Shown here: positions 32,531 through 41,094 of the stretch, in pieces
How positions within the stretch are numbered: position 1 is the stretch's first letter
How the letters are laid out: each line of letters begins with the position of its first letter
Assembly: GCA_937974195.1 (NCBI GenBank)
Contig: CALJIC010000130.1
Location: 1-64,000 of the forward strand
Length of the DNA stretch: 64,000 bases
Direction of reading: 5' to 3'
DNA from: an uncultured Roseiflexaceae bacterium
GTDB taxonomy: Bacteria > Chloroflexota > Chloroflexia > Chloroflexales > Roseiflexaceae
Program-made: the position numbers and the translations under genes
The notes under the pieces: generated by a model
Database searches by the model: none
Told to the model about the DNA's origin: nothing
What the model saw: only the letters and a program-made list of their open reading frames with translations

Positions 32531-33403
32531 CTACTCGCCGGGCCGGTACTCACCGGCGGGCTGCCGGCCGTCCTCGCGCTTGTGCGGCACCAGGATATCG
32601 TCGCGCCAGCGCGAGCGGAACGAGGGCCGCACCAGCCCTTCGGGCGACTGGAGCGTCAGCCCGCCGTCCACCGTCAGGACGATCCCGGTCACAAACGAGG
32701 CGTCGTCCGAGGCGAGGAACAGGGCCGCGCCGGCGACGTCTTCGGGGCGGCCGTAGCGCCCGAGCGGGTAGCAGTCGCGCGACATCTGGTCCTCGAACGG
32801 GTCCTCGATCATGCGCGCGGCCTCGCGCTCGCCGACGATCTGGCCGGGGGCGATCGCGTTGCAGCGGATTCCGTCGCGGCCGTAGTCCAGCGCCACGCTG
32901 CGCGCGAGCGCGTTCACCCCGGCCTTGGCGACGCTGTAGATGGCGAACTTGGGGTTGGTGATGAACGAGTTGACCGTCGAGATGAAGATGATCGAGCCTC
33001 CGCCGCCGCGGATCATCTCCGGCACACAGTAGCGCACGCCGAGCAGCGGCCCGCGCAGCGTCACATCCAGGCTGCGGTCGATCTCCTCGTCGGTGAGCTC
33101 GCCGGCGCGCTTGAGCACGGCGTAGGCCGGGTTGTGGACCAGGATATCGAGCCTGCCGAAGCGATCGCGCGCGGCGGCGACCAGCCGCTCCCAGGTGTCC
33201 GGCTCGGCCACATCGCCCTGCACCACCTCCACCTCGCCGCCGTCGGCGCGGATGCGCGCGGCGGTCTCCTCCAGCTTCTCGATGCGGTGATCGGAGTTGA
33301 TCACCACCCGGGCGCCCTCGCGTGCGAAGCGGTGGGCGGTTGCAGCTCCGATCCCACCCCACCCGGCGCCGGCCACGATGGCGACTTTGCCCTCAAGGCG
33401 CAT
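32531..33403 (-). CDS. Short-chain dehydrogenase/reductase (SDR) with C-terminal extension
   Basis: This 290-residue SDR has a slightly unusual cofactor loop 'AGAGWGGIGAATAH' (extra Trp-Gly), 'VHNPAYAVLK' in place of NNAG, catalytic Ser in 'IIFISTVNS', 'IYSVAKAGVNALARS' and 'GIVLTVDGGLTLQSP'. About 30 residues beyond the normal end ('LVRPSFRSRWRDDILVPHKRED...') form a basic tail. The H-N-P-A variant changes the third glycine-loop region but the Y-x-x-x-K pair is intact. A TATAAT promoter candidate lies 235 bases upstream, so this gene may head a sub-operon. Confidence 0.85.
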   Translation of the reverse strand: MRLEGKVAIVAGAGWGGIGAATAHRFAREGARVVINSDHRIEKLEETAARIRADGGEVEVVQGDVAEPDTWERLVAAARDRFGRLDILVHNPAYAVLKRAGELTDEEIDRSLDVTLRGPLLGVRYCVPEMIRGGGGSIIFISTVNSFITNPKFAIYSVAKAGVNALARSVALDYGRDGIRCNAIAPGQIVGEREAARMIEDPFEDQMSRDCYPLGRYGRPEDVAGAALFLASDDASFVTGIVLTVDGGLTLQSPEGLVRPSFRSRWRDDILVPHKREDGRQPAGEYRPGE

Positions 33404-33614
33404 AGCAGCGCGTCCTCTCTTGTTCTTGGCGGCCTACACCATGCTGGGTTGCGCGACAGGAGCTACGCGGCGGCCTGGCCCTGCGCCTCGAGGAGTGTGG
33501 GGAGACGGAGCCTCCCCGGCGCCCATGCGTCCGCCGCAGAGCGGCGCGGGAAGAGGCTCTCGGAGGACCTGCGGCCCTCCACACATCCCCGTGGGAGACG
33601 GGCGGCACGACCAC

Positions 33615-33644
33615 GTAACTCGTGTTACTTGCGGGGCGATTATA
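33615..33644 (-). promoter_or_regulatory. TATAAT -10 with a GTAAC/GTTAC palindrome upstream of the SDR sub-operon
   Basis: On the minus strand TATAAT (33644-33639) is an exact -10 consensus. Just downstream, GTAAC-TCGT-GTTAC (33615-33628) is a 14-base inverted repeat overlapping the expected transcription start. No good -35 is seen at 17 bases. The 283-base gap 33404-33686 also carries a GGAGG/CCTCC dispersed hairpin at 33562-33580 and no gene. Confidence 0.45.
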
Positions 33645-33686
33645 GCACGGGCCGGGCAGCACATGGCCGGCGACACCGGCGCCGCA

Positions 33687-35543
33687 TCAGGGCGTCTCGC
33701 CGGCCGCCGGCGCTGTATCCGCCCGGCAGACGAACGTGAAGCGGCAGGTGAGCTCGGCGGCCGGGCGGCGCGCGCGGAGCCTGAGACGCTGGACGACGAT
33801 CGGATTGTTGTGGTGGTCCTGGCTGTCGATCTGCTCGAGCGCCGCGTCGAACGCCTCGCGGTCGAAGTGTAGCGTCACGCTGCCGCGCCGCCCGCGCCAG
33901 GTCGCCTCACCCTCCCCAAGCTCAGGCCGGTGCAGGCTGATGAAGACCTCGTCGAGCGCGCCCGGCGCCCGCTCGAAGTCGAACGCGTCGGCGAGCTCCA
34001 GGCGCGCCTCGCCCGCCCCGTCGAACGACCACTCGAAGGCGCGGGTGAAGCGCCTGAGCGCCGGCACATCGTAGGCGCGCGTCAGGTCCAGCTCGAACAC
34101 AACCCCGCGCTCGCCCGGCTCGCAGCGCAGCACCTCAGCGCGGAACTGCGCCCCGGCTTGCTGCGGACGCCCGTCGATCAGCGGCACCGAGTGGCCCTCG
34201 GAGCTGTTGTGGATGTGCTCGTAGCGGGTGGGGCCGAAGTACTGGCGCGTGTACAGGCCGGCGCCCAGGTCGGCCAGCAGGCTCTCGCCGCCGACGTGGA
34301 TGACGAAGTGGCCCAGGTCGTTCTGGTTGTGCGGCTCGCCGTTGTTCCCGCCGCGCGCCGAGAACGCCAGCGTCACGTCCCCCGCCCGCCTGCGGTCCAG
34401 CACCCACCCCAGGTGCTCGAACACCACCGTCCCGCTGGGCACGGCGCGGCCGAACACCGCCGGGTCGCTCCACGCCAGGTCGCGGGTGACGTGCGGCCAG
34501 CGGTAGGCGTTGTCGGCGTGCAGGCCGGGCGCGCCGGACAGCTCGGGCACCGGCGCCCCCAGGCGCGCGGCGAGCCGCGAGATCAGCCCCGGCCGCAGCC
34601 GCATCCGCTCCGACCCGTCCGAGTAGTTCACAAACGCATCGCCGCCCAGGCTGATCCCGGCCGGGAAGGCGGCCACCCGCCGCACCAGCTCGCTGTCCAG
34701 CAGGTCGAGCGCCCCGCGCGTGTACTCGCGCAGCATCTCAGCGAAGTAGACGTAGTAGCCGAAGCCGTACTGCCAATAGCCGATCCCCTCGGCGCAGCCG
34801 CCGTCCGGGCCGAAGCCCTCCATGAAGCACTCCATCGCCCGGCAGCAGCGCTCGACCATCCCCGCCAGGCGCTCCTGGTCGTCCACCAGCAGCAGCGCGG
34901 CCATGCCCGCGGCGCCGGCGCAGACCGATGCCCAGTTCATCGGCGCCGCCTCCCAGGAGAAGTGCACCGGGTCGTGGAACAGCGGCCGGAAGATGCGCCG
35001 CTCGACCTCGGCGCGCACGCGGCCCGTCACCCACGGGTGCAGCCGCCCGCCGAGCAGCGTCAGCACCTCGGCCAGCGCGTGGGCCGTCTCGGCGGCGAAG
35101 AGGTCCACCACCTGCTCGGGCGGCAGACGGCCCGCGTAGAAGTCCGCCGGGTCGCGCCCCAGGTGCGCCGGCAGGCACCAGGTGACCTCGTCGCACATCG
35201 CCCAGAGCAGGTCCTCGAGCGCCGGCAGCGGCGCGTCGTCCTCGTCGATCACCGCCGCCAGCGTCAGCGCCAGCAGGCGCGCGCGGCGCTCGAAGTACAG
35301 CAGCTCGTACTCGCGGCGCGAGCCGGTCTCGGAGAAGAGCTTGAAGGCGCGGAAGGGCAGCGCGTGCACCGGCGCCTCGATCGCGCGGCGGGCATCGGCG
35401 CGCACCTCGCCCAGCAGCTCCTGGAGGTGGGGCGCCCGGCGCAGCGCCTCCAGGCGGTCGGGCGCGAAGGCGCCCTCGTAGGGGAACCCCGGGCCGCGCC
35501 CGCCGGCCAGCACTGCGCTGCGGATCTGTCGGAAGGTGTACAT
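33687..35543 (-). CDS. Heparinase II/III-family protein
   Basis: This 618-residue protein has the (alpha/alpha)-toroid plus beta-sandwich layout of heparinase II/III and alginate/uronide lyases (PL12/15/17/21-like). The helical half carries 'NWASVC' (203-208) and 'GPDGGCAEGIGYWQYG' (245-260). The beta half begins near residue 370 and contains the hallmark 'GGNNGEPHNQNDLGHF' (398-413), with the Asn, His and His candidates for catalysis and metal contact. No signal peptide is seen, so it is cytosolic. ATG 35543 has GAGGAA upstream. It probably cleaves a uronic-acid-containing oligosaccharide by beta-elimination; the linkage is unknown. A DUF2264 gene precedes it. Confidence 0.85.
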   Translation of the reverse strand: MYTFRQIRSAVLAGGRGPGFPYEGAFAPDRLEALRRAPHLQELLGEVRADARRAIEAPVHALPFRAFKLFSETGSRREYELLYFERRARLLALTLAAVIDEDDAPLPALEDLLWAMCDEVTWCLPAHLGRDPADFYAGRLPPEQVVDLFAAETAHALAEVLTLLGGRLHPWVTGRVRAEVERRIFRPLFHDPVHFSWEAAPMNWASVCAGAAGMAALLLVDDQERLAGMVERCCRAMECFMEGFGPDGGCAEGIGYWQYGFGYYVYFAEMLREYTRGALDLLDSELVRRVAAFPAGISLGGDAFVNYSDGSERMRLRPGLISRLAARLGAPVPELSGAPGLHADNAYRWPHVTRDLAWSDPAVFGRAVPSGTVVFEHLGWVLDRRRAGDVTLAFSARGGNNGEPHNQNDLGHFVIHVGGESLLADLGAGLYTRQYFGPTRYEHIHNSSEGHSVPLIDGRPQQAGAQFRAEVLRCEPGERGVVFELDLTRAYDVPALRRFTRAFEWSFDGAGEARLELADAFDFERAPGALDEVFISLHRPELGEGEATWRGRRGSVTLHFDREAFDAALEQIDSQDHHNNPIVVQRLRLRARRPAAELTCRFTFVCRADTAPAAGETP

Positions 35544-35685
35544 GGGGACGTTCCTCTGCAGAGAAGACTCGTACTGGTGTCGCCCGCGTCAGCGCTCCGC
35601 GGGGAGTGTGGCGAGGGCCGACGGCCCGCTGCTTCGAGCGGCGGAAGAAGAGCGCGCGGGGAGATTTCGCCCCCGTCCTATCGAA

Positions 35686-37575
35686 CTAGCACGGCGGCAC
35701 CAGGACGACGTCCCCGCCGGGCCAGGCCACAGACACAGTTCCGTCCTCCCGCCAGGCGACCTCCGGCGCCGCCGCCGCCAGCCGCGCCGGGTCGTCGAGC
35801 TCGGCACCGGTGTGCACCAGGCAGACCAGCTCGTGCTCAGGGCTCAGCCGCTCGGCCGCGATCAGCGGCAGCACGTGCTCGGCGAACACGGCGTTGAGGT
35901 CCGGGCGCCCGCGCCACGCGGCCGCGGGCAGCTGCCGGTCGTAGCCGCGCAGCCGCAGGATCGCCACGCCGCGCCCGCCGCACCCCGCGTACTCCCAGCC
36001 GGCCTGCGCGTCGCCGCGGATCACCGGCGCGGCCCCGGGCGGGTAGCCGAGCGGCGCGGCCCCCTCGAGCGCGCCGACCGGCCCGGCCGCCGGGTCGAGC
36101 CGCACGCGGTGGGCGCGCAGGTGCAGCTCGCCGCGCACGACGATCGCCGTGTCGATCTCGTGCGTCCCGCCGCCCGCCCGCTGGCGGTAGCGCATGCGCA
36201 GCCACCCCGGCTCCCCGACCGCGTAGGAGTCGGTCCCGGAGCGGTGCGCGAGCGCGCGCCCGTCCGTCAGGCACAGCATCGAGTCCGGCCCGGGCGCCCC
36301 GTCGGCCAGCCCGACGTTGAACGGCGCGGCGGTGGCGTAGAGGAACTTGTCGTACTTGGCGGGGTAGTGGCCGGTGCTGCCGGCGTTGAAGCGCTGCACT
36401 GCGCCGTTCGCGCGCGTGCCCACCAGCACCCAGCCCGGCTGCGGGAACACCCGCACGAAGTCGCCGCGCTCGACGGGCAGCGGCTCCTCATCGGCGGTCC
36501 AGAACGGGTCGTCGTCCGCGAGCGCCCACAGCCCGGCGAAGGCCAGCATCGCCCAGTAGCTCGCGCCGGTCGAGATATAGGTCTCGCGCACCGCGGGGCT
36601 CCCGCCGGCGGTCAGCTCCTGGCGCAGCGTCCCGTCCGCCCGCACCGCCCCGCGGTCCACGTACCAGCGCAGGTGGCGCCCGACGATGCGGCGCAGCAGG
36701 CCGGGGCTGTGCGGCCAGCAGCCGAGGCGGTAGGCCCACAGCGGCGCGCCGAGCCGGGCGAACTTATAGCTCAGGCTCCGGCCGTACTCGGCGTAGGCCC
36801 CGTCGGCGGCGAAGAAGAGGGGCAGCCGCTCCATCCCGAGCCGCACCCGCTCCAGCAGCCGCTCGCGCCGCTCCGGCTGCGTCGCGCCGTCGCACTCGGC
36901 CCAGGCCAGGACGTGCGTGGCGAACACCAGCAGGTTGTAGTCGTCGAAGTGGCGCGGCCCGCGCTGCGGCGCGTCGTCGTACCAGCCGTCGCCGCAGTAC
37001 GCCCCCTCCAGATAGTCGAGCGCCGAGTCGATCGTCGCCTGGTCGTGCCGCTGGCCGAGCGCCTTGCGCGCCGCGTGGTTGAGCGCCCAGAACAGCGCCC
37101 AGTTGCTGTTCCACGCCGGGGGCCGCTCCCCGAAGCGCTCCAGCCAGCCCACCAGGCGATCGCGCTCGTCCGGGGAGAGGCGCTCCCAGATCCGGCTGCG
37201 GGTCTGCCACGCGGCGAACGCCACCTGGCCCGACTCGACGGTGCGCTGGTCGTACGCGCGGCGCGGGGTGCCGCCCCAGTAGCCCGGCGAGCGCGGGTCG
37301 GTGCCGCTGACGAGCGCGGCGCGCGTCAGCGCCTCCAGGTCCAGCGTCTCGCCGCGCCACTGGAGCCGCGCCGGCCGCTCGGGGCGCGAGAGCCAGCCGG
37401 ACAGCCCCCAGAGCATGCGCGTGACGCCCTCGTAGCTGCCGCCGGCGTCGTTGTCGTTCGGCACGCCGTCCAGCCGCACCCGCGCGCCGCTCGCGTCCAG
37501 GCGGCTGGCCCAGCCGGCCACCAGGCGCGCCCACAGGTCGCGGGCCTCGGCGCAGGTGAAGGGCCTGTCGTCCAT
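35686..37575 (-). CDS. DUF2264-family protein
   Basis: This 629-residue protein is recognised as DUF2264. It has an N-terminal helical domain, probably (alpha/alpha)-toroid ('GVTRMLWGLSGWL', 'QTRSRIWERLSPDERDRLVGWLE', 'NWALFWALNH', 'DGWYDDAPQRGPRHFDDYN'), and a C-terminal beta domain from about residue 395. D-G-W-Y-x-D and the following R-H-F-D-x-Y-N are the most conserved visible motifs. DUF2264 proteins occur in polysaccharide-utilisation loci of uronides and rhamnose-containing glycans and are suspected to be hydrolases or lyases; no activity is assigned here. There is no signal peptide. ATG 37575 has GAGG upstream, and the gene precedes the heparinase-like gene in one direction. Confidence 0.82.
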   Translation of the reverse strand: MDDRPFTCAEARDLWARLVAGWASRLDASGARVRLDGVPNDNDAGGSYEGVTRMLWGLSGWLSRPERPARLQWRGETLDLEALTRAALVSGTDPRSPGYWGGTPRRAYDQRTVESGQVAFAAWQTRSRIWERLSPDERDRLVGWLERFGERPPAWNSNWALFWALNHAARKALGQRHDQATIDSALDYLEGAYCGDGWYDDAPQRGPRHFDDYNLLVFATHVLAWAECDGATQPERRERLLERVRLGMERLPLFFAADGAYAEYGRSLSYKFARLGAPLWAYRLGCWPHSPGLLRRIVGRHLRWYVDRGAVRADGTLRQELTAGGSPAVRETYISTGASYWAMLAFAGLWALADDDPFWTADEEPLPVERGDFVRVFPQPGWVLVGTRANGAVQRFNAGSTGHYPAKYDKFLYATAAPFNVGLADGAPGPDSMLCLTDGRALAHRSGTDSYAVGEPGWLRMRYRQRAGGGTHEIDTAIVVRGELHLRAHRVRLDPAAGPVGALEGAAPLGYPPGAAPVIRGDAQAGWEYAGCGGRGVAILRLRGYDRQLPAAAWRGRPDLNAVFAEHVLPLIAAERLSPEHELVCLVHTGAELDDPARLAAAAPEVAWREDGTVSVAWPGGDVVLVPPC

Positions 37576-37615
37576 TCGAGCCTCGTGCTGGCTGCCGCGA
37601 ATCAGCGGGCGGTGA

Positions 37616-38437
37616 TCAGACGTGCTCCAGAAACCGCCGGCACATCAGCGCCAGCACCTCGTCGCCGGGGGCGTCCCAGATCGCCTGGTTGAAGATCTCG
37701 ACCTCGATCGGGCCATCGTACCCGGCCGCATCCACCGCCGTGCGGAGGCGGCGCAGCTCGATAAACCCGTCGCCCATCATGCCGCGCCCGAGCAGCACGT
37801 CCGGCAGCGGCACGATCCAGTCCGAGACGTGGAAGCCCAGGATGTTCCGCCCGCAGCGCGCGATCTCATCGTAGACGTCGGCGTCCCACCACACGTGGTA
37901 GGCGTCGACGATCACGCCCACCTGCGGCGAGCCGATCCGCTCGACCAGGTTGTTCGCCTCGCGCAGCGTCGCGATCACCGAGCGGTCGGCGGCGAACATC
38001 GGGTGCAGCGGCTCGACCGCCAGCCGGACGCCGTGGTCCGCGGCGAAGGGGGTGAGCTCGCGGATCGCCTCCTCGACCATCGCGCGCGCCGCCGCGATGT
38101 CGCGGTCGGGCGGCGGGCCGCACACCAGCACCAGCACATCGGTGCCGATCGTCGCCGCCTCCTCGATCGCCCGCCGGTTGTCCTCGATCCGCTCGCGGCG
38201 CTCGGCGGCCGTGGCGGCCGGGAACATTCCGCCGCGGCACAGCCCCGAGACACGCAGCCCGGCGTCGCGGACGATCTTCGCCGCCTGCTTGGCGCCCACC
38301 TCGGCCAGCCGGTCGCGCCACACCCCGATCCAGGGGATGCCGGCTCGCGCGCACCCCTCCGCCGCCTCGGCCAGCGTCCAGCGCTTGGTGGTCGCCTGGT
38401 TCAGGCTGAGGCGGCTCAGATCGTCCATCGGCTTCAT
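37616..38437 (-). CDS. Sugar phosphate isomerase/epimerase-like TIM barrel
   Basis: This 273-residue xylose-isomerase-like barrel has metal ligands visible as Glu in 'LAVEPLHPMF', Asp and His in 'VIVDAYHVWWD', His in 'ILGFHVSDW' and Glu in 'PIEVEIFN'. The start 'MKPMDDLSRLSLNQATTKRWTLAEA' has two possible ATGs (38437 and 38428). Its E-P-L-H-P and D-x-Y-H-x-W-W-D patterns match a subfamily found with DUF993 and Gfo/Idh genes in Actinobacteria and Chloroflexi. It lies between DUF993 and DUF2264 genes. A keto-sugar substrate is likely; no phosphate site is evident. Confidence 0.86.
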   Translation of the reverse strand: MKPMDDLSRLSLNQATTKRWTLAEAAEGCARAGIPWIGVWRDRLAEVGAKQAAKIVRDAGLRVSGLCRGGMFPAATAAERRERIEDNRRAIEEAATIGTDVLVLVCGPPPDRDIAAARAMVEEAIRELTPFAADHGVRLAVEPLHPMFAADRSVIATLREANNLVERIGSPQVGVIVDAYHVWWDADVYDEIARCGRNILGFHVSDWIVPLPDVLLGRGMMGDGFIELRRLRTAVDAAGYDGPIEVEIFNQAIWDAPGDEVLALMCRRFLEHV

Positions 38438-38563
38438 GTTTCAGCGCCTGTCAGAATTCAGAACATACGCGGTGGCCACGCCCCGCACCGCCTAGAGGGG
38501 GTGGGGAGGCAAAGCCTCCCCAGAATCGCTTCCGCCGCCGGAGCGCTCTTCAGTTGCCCTCGG

Positions 38564-39730
38564 CTACCCTTCGATCCCGGCGACCGCCAGCACCCGCCGC
38601 ATCCGCTCGGCGGCCAGCTCCGGGTCGCGCAGCACGCCCGCCTGGTCGGCCAGCCGCAGGAGCTCGGCCAGGTGGACGATCGAGCGCGCGCCCTCCTGCC
38701 CGCCGACCATGCGGAAGTGCGGCTGGTGGCCGTTCAGGTAGGCCAGGAAGACCACGCCGGTCTTGTAGTAGAAGGTCGGCGCCTGGAAGATATGGCGCGA
38801 GAGCGGCACCGTCGGCTCCAGGATCGCCATGAAGCGCGCCTCGTCGCCCGCATCGAGCGCCTGGAGCGCCGCCGCCGCCGCCGGCGCGATCGCGTCGAAG
38901 ATCCCCAGCAGGGCGTGGCTGTAGCCCTGCGCGTCGCCGCGGATCAGCTCCGGGTAGTTGAAGTCGTCGCCGGTGTACATCTTGACGCCCGGCGGCAGGC
39001 GGCGGCGCATGGTCACCTCGTGGCCGGCGTCGAGCAGCGAGATCTTGATCCCGTCGATCTTGTCGGCGTGGTCGCCGATGATGTGCAGGCAGGTGTCCAT
39101 CGCCGCGGCCACGTCGCGCGAGCCCCAGTAGCCGGCCAGCTGCGGGTCGAACATCTCGCCGAGCCAGTGCAGGATCACCGGCCGGCGCACCTGCGACAGG
39201 ATGCGGTCGTACACCCGCACGTAGTCGTCGGGGCCGCGGGCGCAGGCCGCCAGCGCGCGGCTGGCCATCAGGATCACGCGCCCGCCCAGGTCCTCGACGA
39301 AGCCGACCTGCTCGGCGTAGGCGGCCTCGACCTGCTCGAGCGTCACGCCGGGGCCGGGCGGCAGGTGGTCGGTGCCGGCGCCGCAGGCCAGGGTGCCGCC
39401 CACGGCGGCCGCCTCGGCGATCGAGCGGCGGATCAGCTCCTTCGACGCGGCCCAGTCCAGGCCCATCCCGCGCTGCGCGGTGTCCATCGCCTCCGCCACC
39501 CCCAGCCCGAGCGACCAGAGGTAGCGGCGGTAGGCGAGCGTCAGCTCCCAGTCCAGCGCGGCCGGCGAGGTCGGGTTCGTGTCGGCGAACACATCGGGGA
39601 CCACGTGGGCGGCGGCGAAGAACACCCGGCTCGTCGCCTTCACCGTCGTCTGCGGGAACGGCTCCCGGGTGCTCAGCGTGTACGGGGCCAGCGAGCGATC
39701 CCGCTGGGGCAGCTTGAGCGTGAGTGACAT
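38564..39730 (-). CDS. DUF993 protein (dihydrodipicolinate synthase-like aldolase)
   Basis: This 388-residue protein of the DUF993 family has a TIM barrel related to DHDPS/NAL class I pyruvate aldolases. 'KIDGIKISLLDAGHE' carries the likely Schiff-base Lys at the expected strand-6 position. 'GAGTDHLPPGP', 'VILHWLGEMFDP' and 'MYTGDDFNYPELIRGD' are family blocks. It is longer than canonical DHDPS (about 300) because of a roughly 80-residue N-terminal addition. ATG 39730 was chosen over further-upstream codons that read through the octamer repeat. Next to a TIM-barrel isomerase and a Gfo/Idh gene, it probably cleaves a keto-deoxy or keto sugar acid; no activity is proven for the family as far as I know. 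Confidence 0.84.
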   Translation of the reverse strand: MSLTLKLPQRDRSLAPYTLSTREPFPQTTVKATSRVFFAAAHVVPDVFADTNPTSPAALDWELTLAYRRYLWSLGLGVAEAMDTAQRGMGLDWAASKELIRRSIAEAAAVGGTLACGAGTDHLPPGPGVTLEQVEAAYAEQVGFVEDLGGRVILMASRALAACARGPDDYVRVYDRILSQVRRPVILHWLGEMFDPQLAGYWGSRDVAAAMDTCLHIIGDHADKIDGIKISLLDAGHEVTMRRRLPPGVKMYTGDDFNYPELIRGDAQGYSHALLGIFDAIAPAAAAALQALDAGDEARFMAILEPTVPLSRHIFQAPTFYYKTGVVFLAYLNGHQPHFRMVGGQEGARSIVHLAELLRLADQAGVLRDPELAAERMRRVLAVAGIEG

Positions 39731-39751
39731 CGCATTCTCTCTTCTGAACCA

Positions 39752-39889
39752 GGTGACGGGGTGAGGGGGTGAGGGGGTGAGGGGTGACCTTTGGAGCCCG
39801 AAGGCCTGTGGCCACACCACAATCCCGTAGCCACCCCGTCACCCTGTCACCCTGTCACCTTGTCACCCTGTCACCTGGTCACTGGTCAC
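39752..39889. repeat. Opposed octamer arrays GGTGAGGG and GTCACCYT
   Basis: From 39752 to about 39789 there are four to five 8-base units (GGTGACGG, GGTGAGGG three times). From 39830 to 39889 there are six or more units of the complementary kind (GCCACCCC, GTCACCCT, GTCACCTT, GTCACCTG). Together they can fold on each other. The unit matches the octamer in the 24188-24356 arrays, so this is a dispersed octamer microsatellite in gaps of the minus-strand array. Confidence 0.75.
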
Positions 39890-41037
39890 AACGAGAGCTC
39901 CGGCACCTCCAGCCAGCGCCGCTCCTGCCACGAGCGCAGGCCCAGCTCCGCAAGCTGGACGCCCTTCGCGCCCTCGAGCAGGTCCCAGCGGAACGGCGCG
40001 TCCTCGGCCACGTGGCGCAGGAAGTGCTCCCACTGCACCTTGAAGCCGTTGTCGAAGGTGGTGTTGTCCGGCACGTCCTGCCAGGTCTCCCAGAAGTTGA
40101 TCGGGCTGGGGATATCGGGGTTCCACACCGGGCGCGGCGTGGCGGCGCGGTGCTGGATCTTGCACTCGCGCAGGCCGGCCACCGCGCTGCCGTGGGTGCC
40201 GTCCACCTGCAGGCTGAACAGCTCATCGCGGTAGACGCGCACGCACCACGAGGAGTTGATCTGCGCGACGACGCCGCCGTCGAGCTCGAAGATCGCGTAG
40301 GCGGCGTCGTCGGCGGTCGCCGTGTAGGGCCGCCCCTGCTCGTCCACCCGCGTGGGGATGTGCGTCGCGCCGAGGCACGTCACGGCCCGCACCTGCCCGA
40401 ACAGGTTGTCGAGGACGTAGCGCCAGTGGCACAGCATGTCCACGATGATGCCGCCGTCCTCCTCCTTGCGGTAGTTCCAGGACGGGCGCTGGGCGGGCTG
40501 CCAGTCCCCCTCGAACACCCAGTAGCCGAACTCGCCGCGCACCGACAGGATGCGCCCGAAGAAGCCGCCGTCGATCAGGCGCTTCAGCTTGAGCATCCCC
40601 GGCAGGAAGAGCTTGTCCTGCACGACGCCGTTCTTGACGCCGGCCTGGTGCGCCAGCCGCGCCAGCTCCAGGGCGCTCTCCAGGTCCGCCGCCACCGGCT
40701 TCTCGCAGTAGATGTGCTTCCCGGCGGCGATCGCCTTGCGCACCGCCGCCGCGCGCAGGCCGGTCGTCTGCGCGTCGAAGTAGATCTCGTCGTCGGGGTT
40801 GGCCAGACAGGCGTCCAGATCCGTGCTCCAGCGCTCGAGCCCGTGGGCCTCGGCGAGCGCCGCGAGCTTCTGCGGGTTGCGCCCGACCAGGATGGGGTCG
40901 GGGAGGAGCGTGTCGCCGTTGGACAGCGTCACACCGCCCTGCTTGCGAATGGCGAGGATCGACCGGATGAGGTGCTGGTTGGTGCCCATCCTTCCGGTGA
41001 CGCCATTCATAATGATACCGATCCGCCGCGTGGTCAT
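39886..41037 (-). CDS. Gfo/Idh/MocA-family oxidoreductase (first gene of minus-strand catabolic array)
   Basis: This 383-residue protein has the loop 'IGIIMNGVTGRMGTNQHL' (G-V-T-G-R-M-G, a dihydrodipicolinate-reductase-like variant), 'YCEKPVAAD' for the E-K-P motif, and the active-site 'GGIIVDMLCHWRYVLDNL'. ATG 41037 has GGAGGA eight bases upstream. It is the first gene downstream of the LacI-type regulator in the minus direction, with 57 bases between, so it shares the regulator's transcript or lies just behind it. Its last codons touch the octamer repeat. The substrate is unknown; a uronate or aldonate is plausible. Confidence 0.86.
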   Translation of the reverse strand: MTTRRIGIIMNGVTGRMGTNQHLIRSILAIRKQGGVTLSNGDTLLPDPILVGRNPQKLAALAEAHGLERWSTDLDACLANPDDEIYFDAQTTGLRAAAVRKAIAAGKHIYCEKPVAADLESALELARLAHQAGVKNGVVQDKLFLPGMLKLKRLIDGGFFGRILSVRGEFGYWVFEGDWQPAQRPSWNYRKEEDGGIIVDMLCHWRYVLDNLFGQVRAVTCLGATHIPTRVDEQGRPYTATADDAAYAIFELDGGVVAQINSSWCVRVYRDELFSLQVDGTHGSAVAGLRECKIQHRAATPRPVWNPDIPSPINFWETWQDVPDNTTFDNGFKVQWEHFLRHVAEDAPFRWDLLEGAKGVQLAELGLRSWQERRWLEVPELSL

Positions 41038-41094
41038 GGGACAGATCCTCCTCACACAGATGCAGGTTGTCGACGGACGAGGGGCGTGGCGCTG

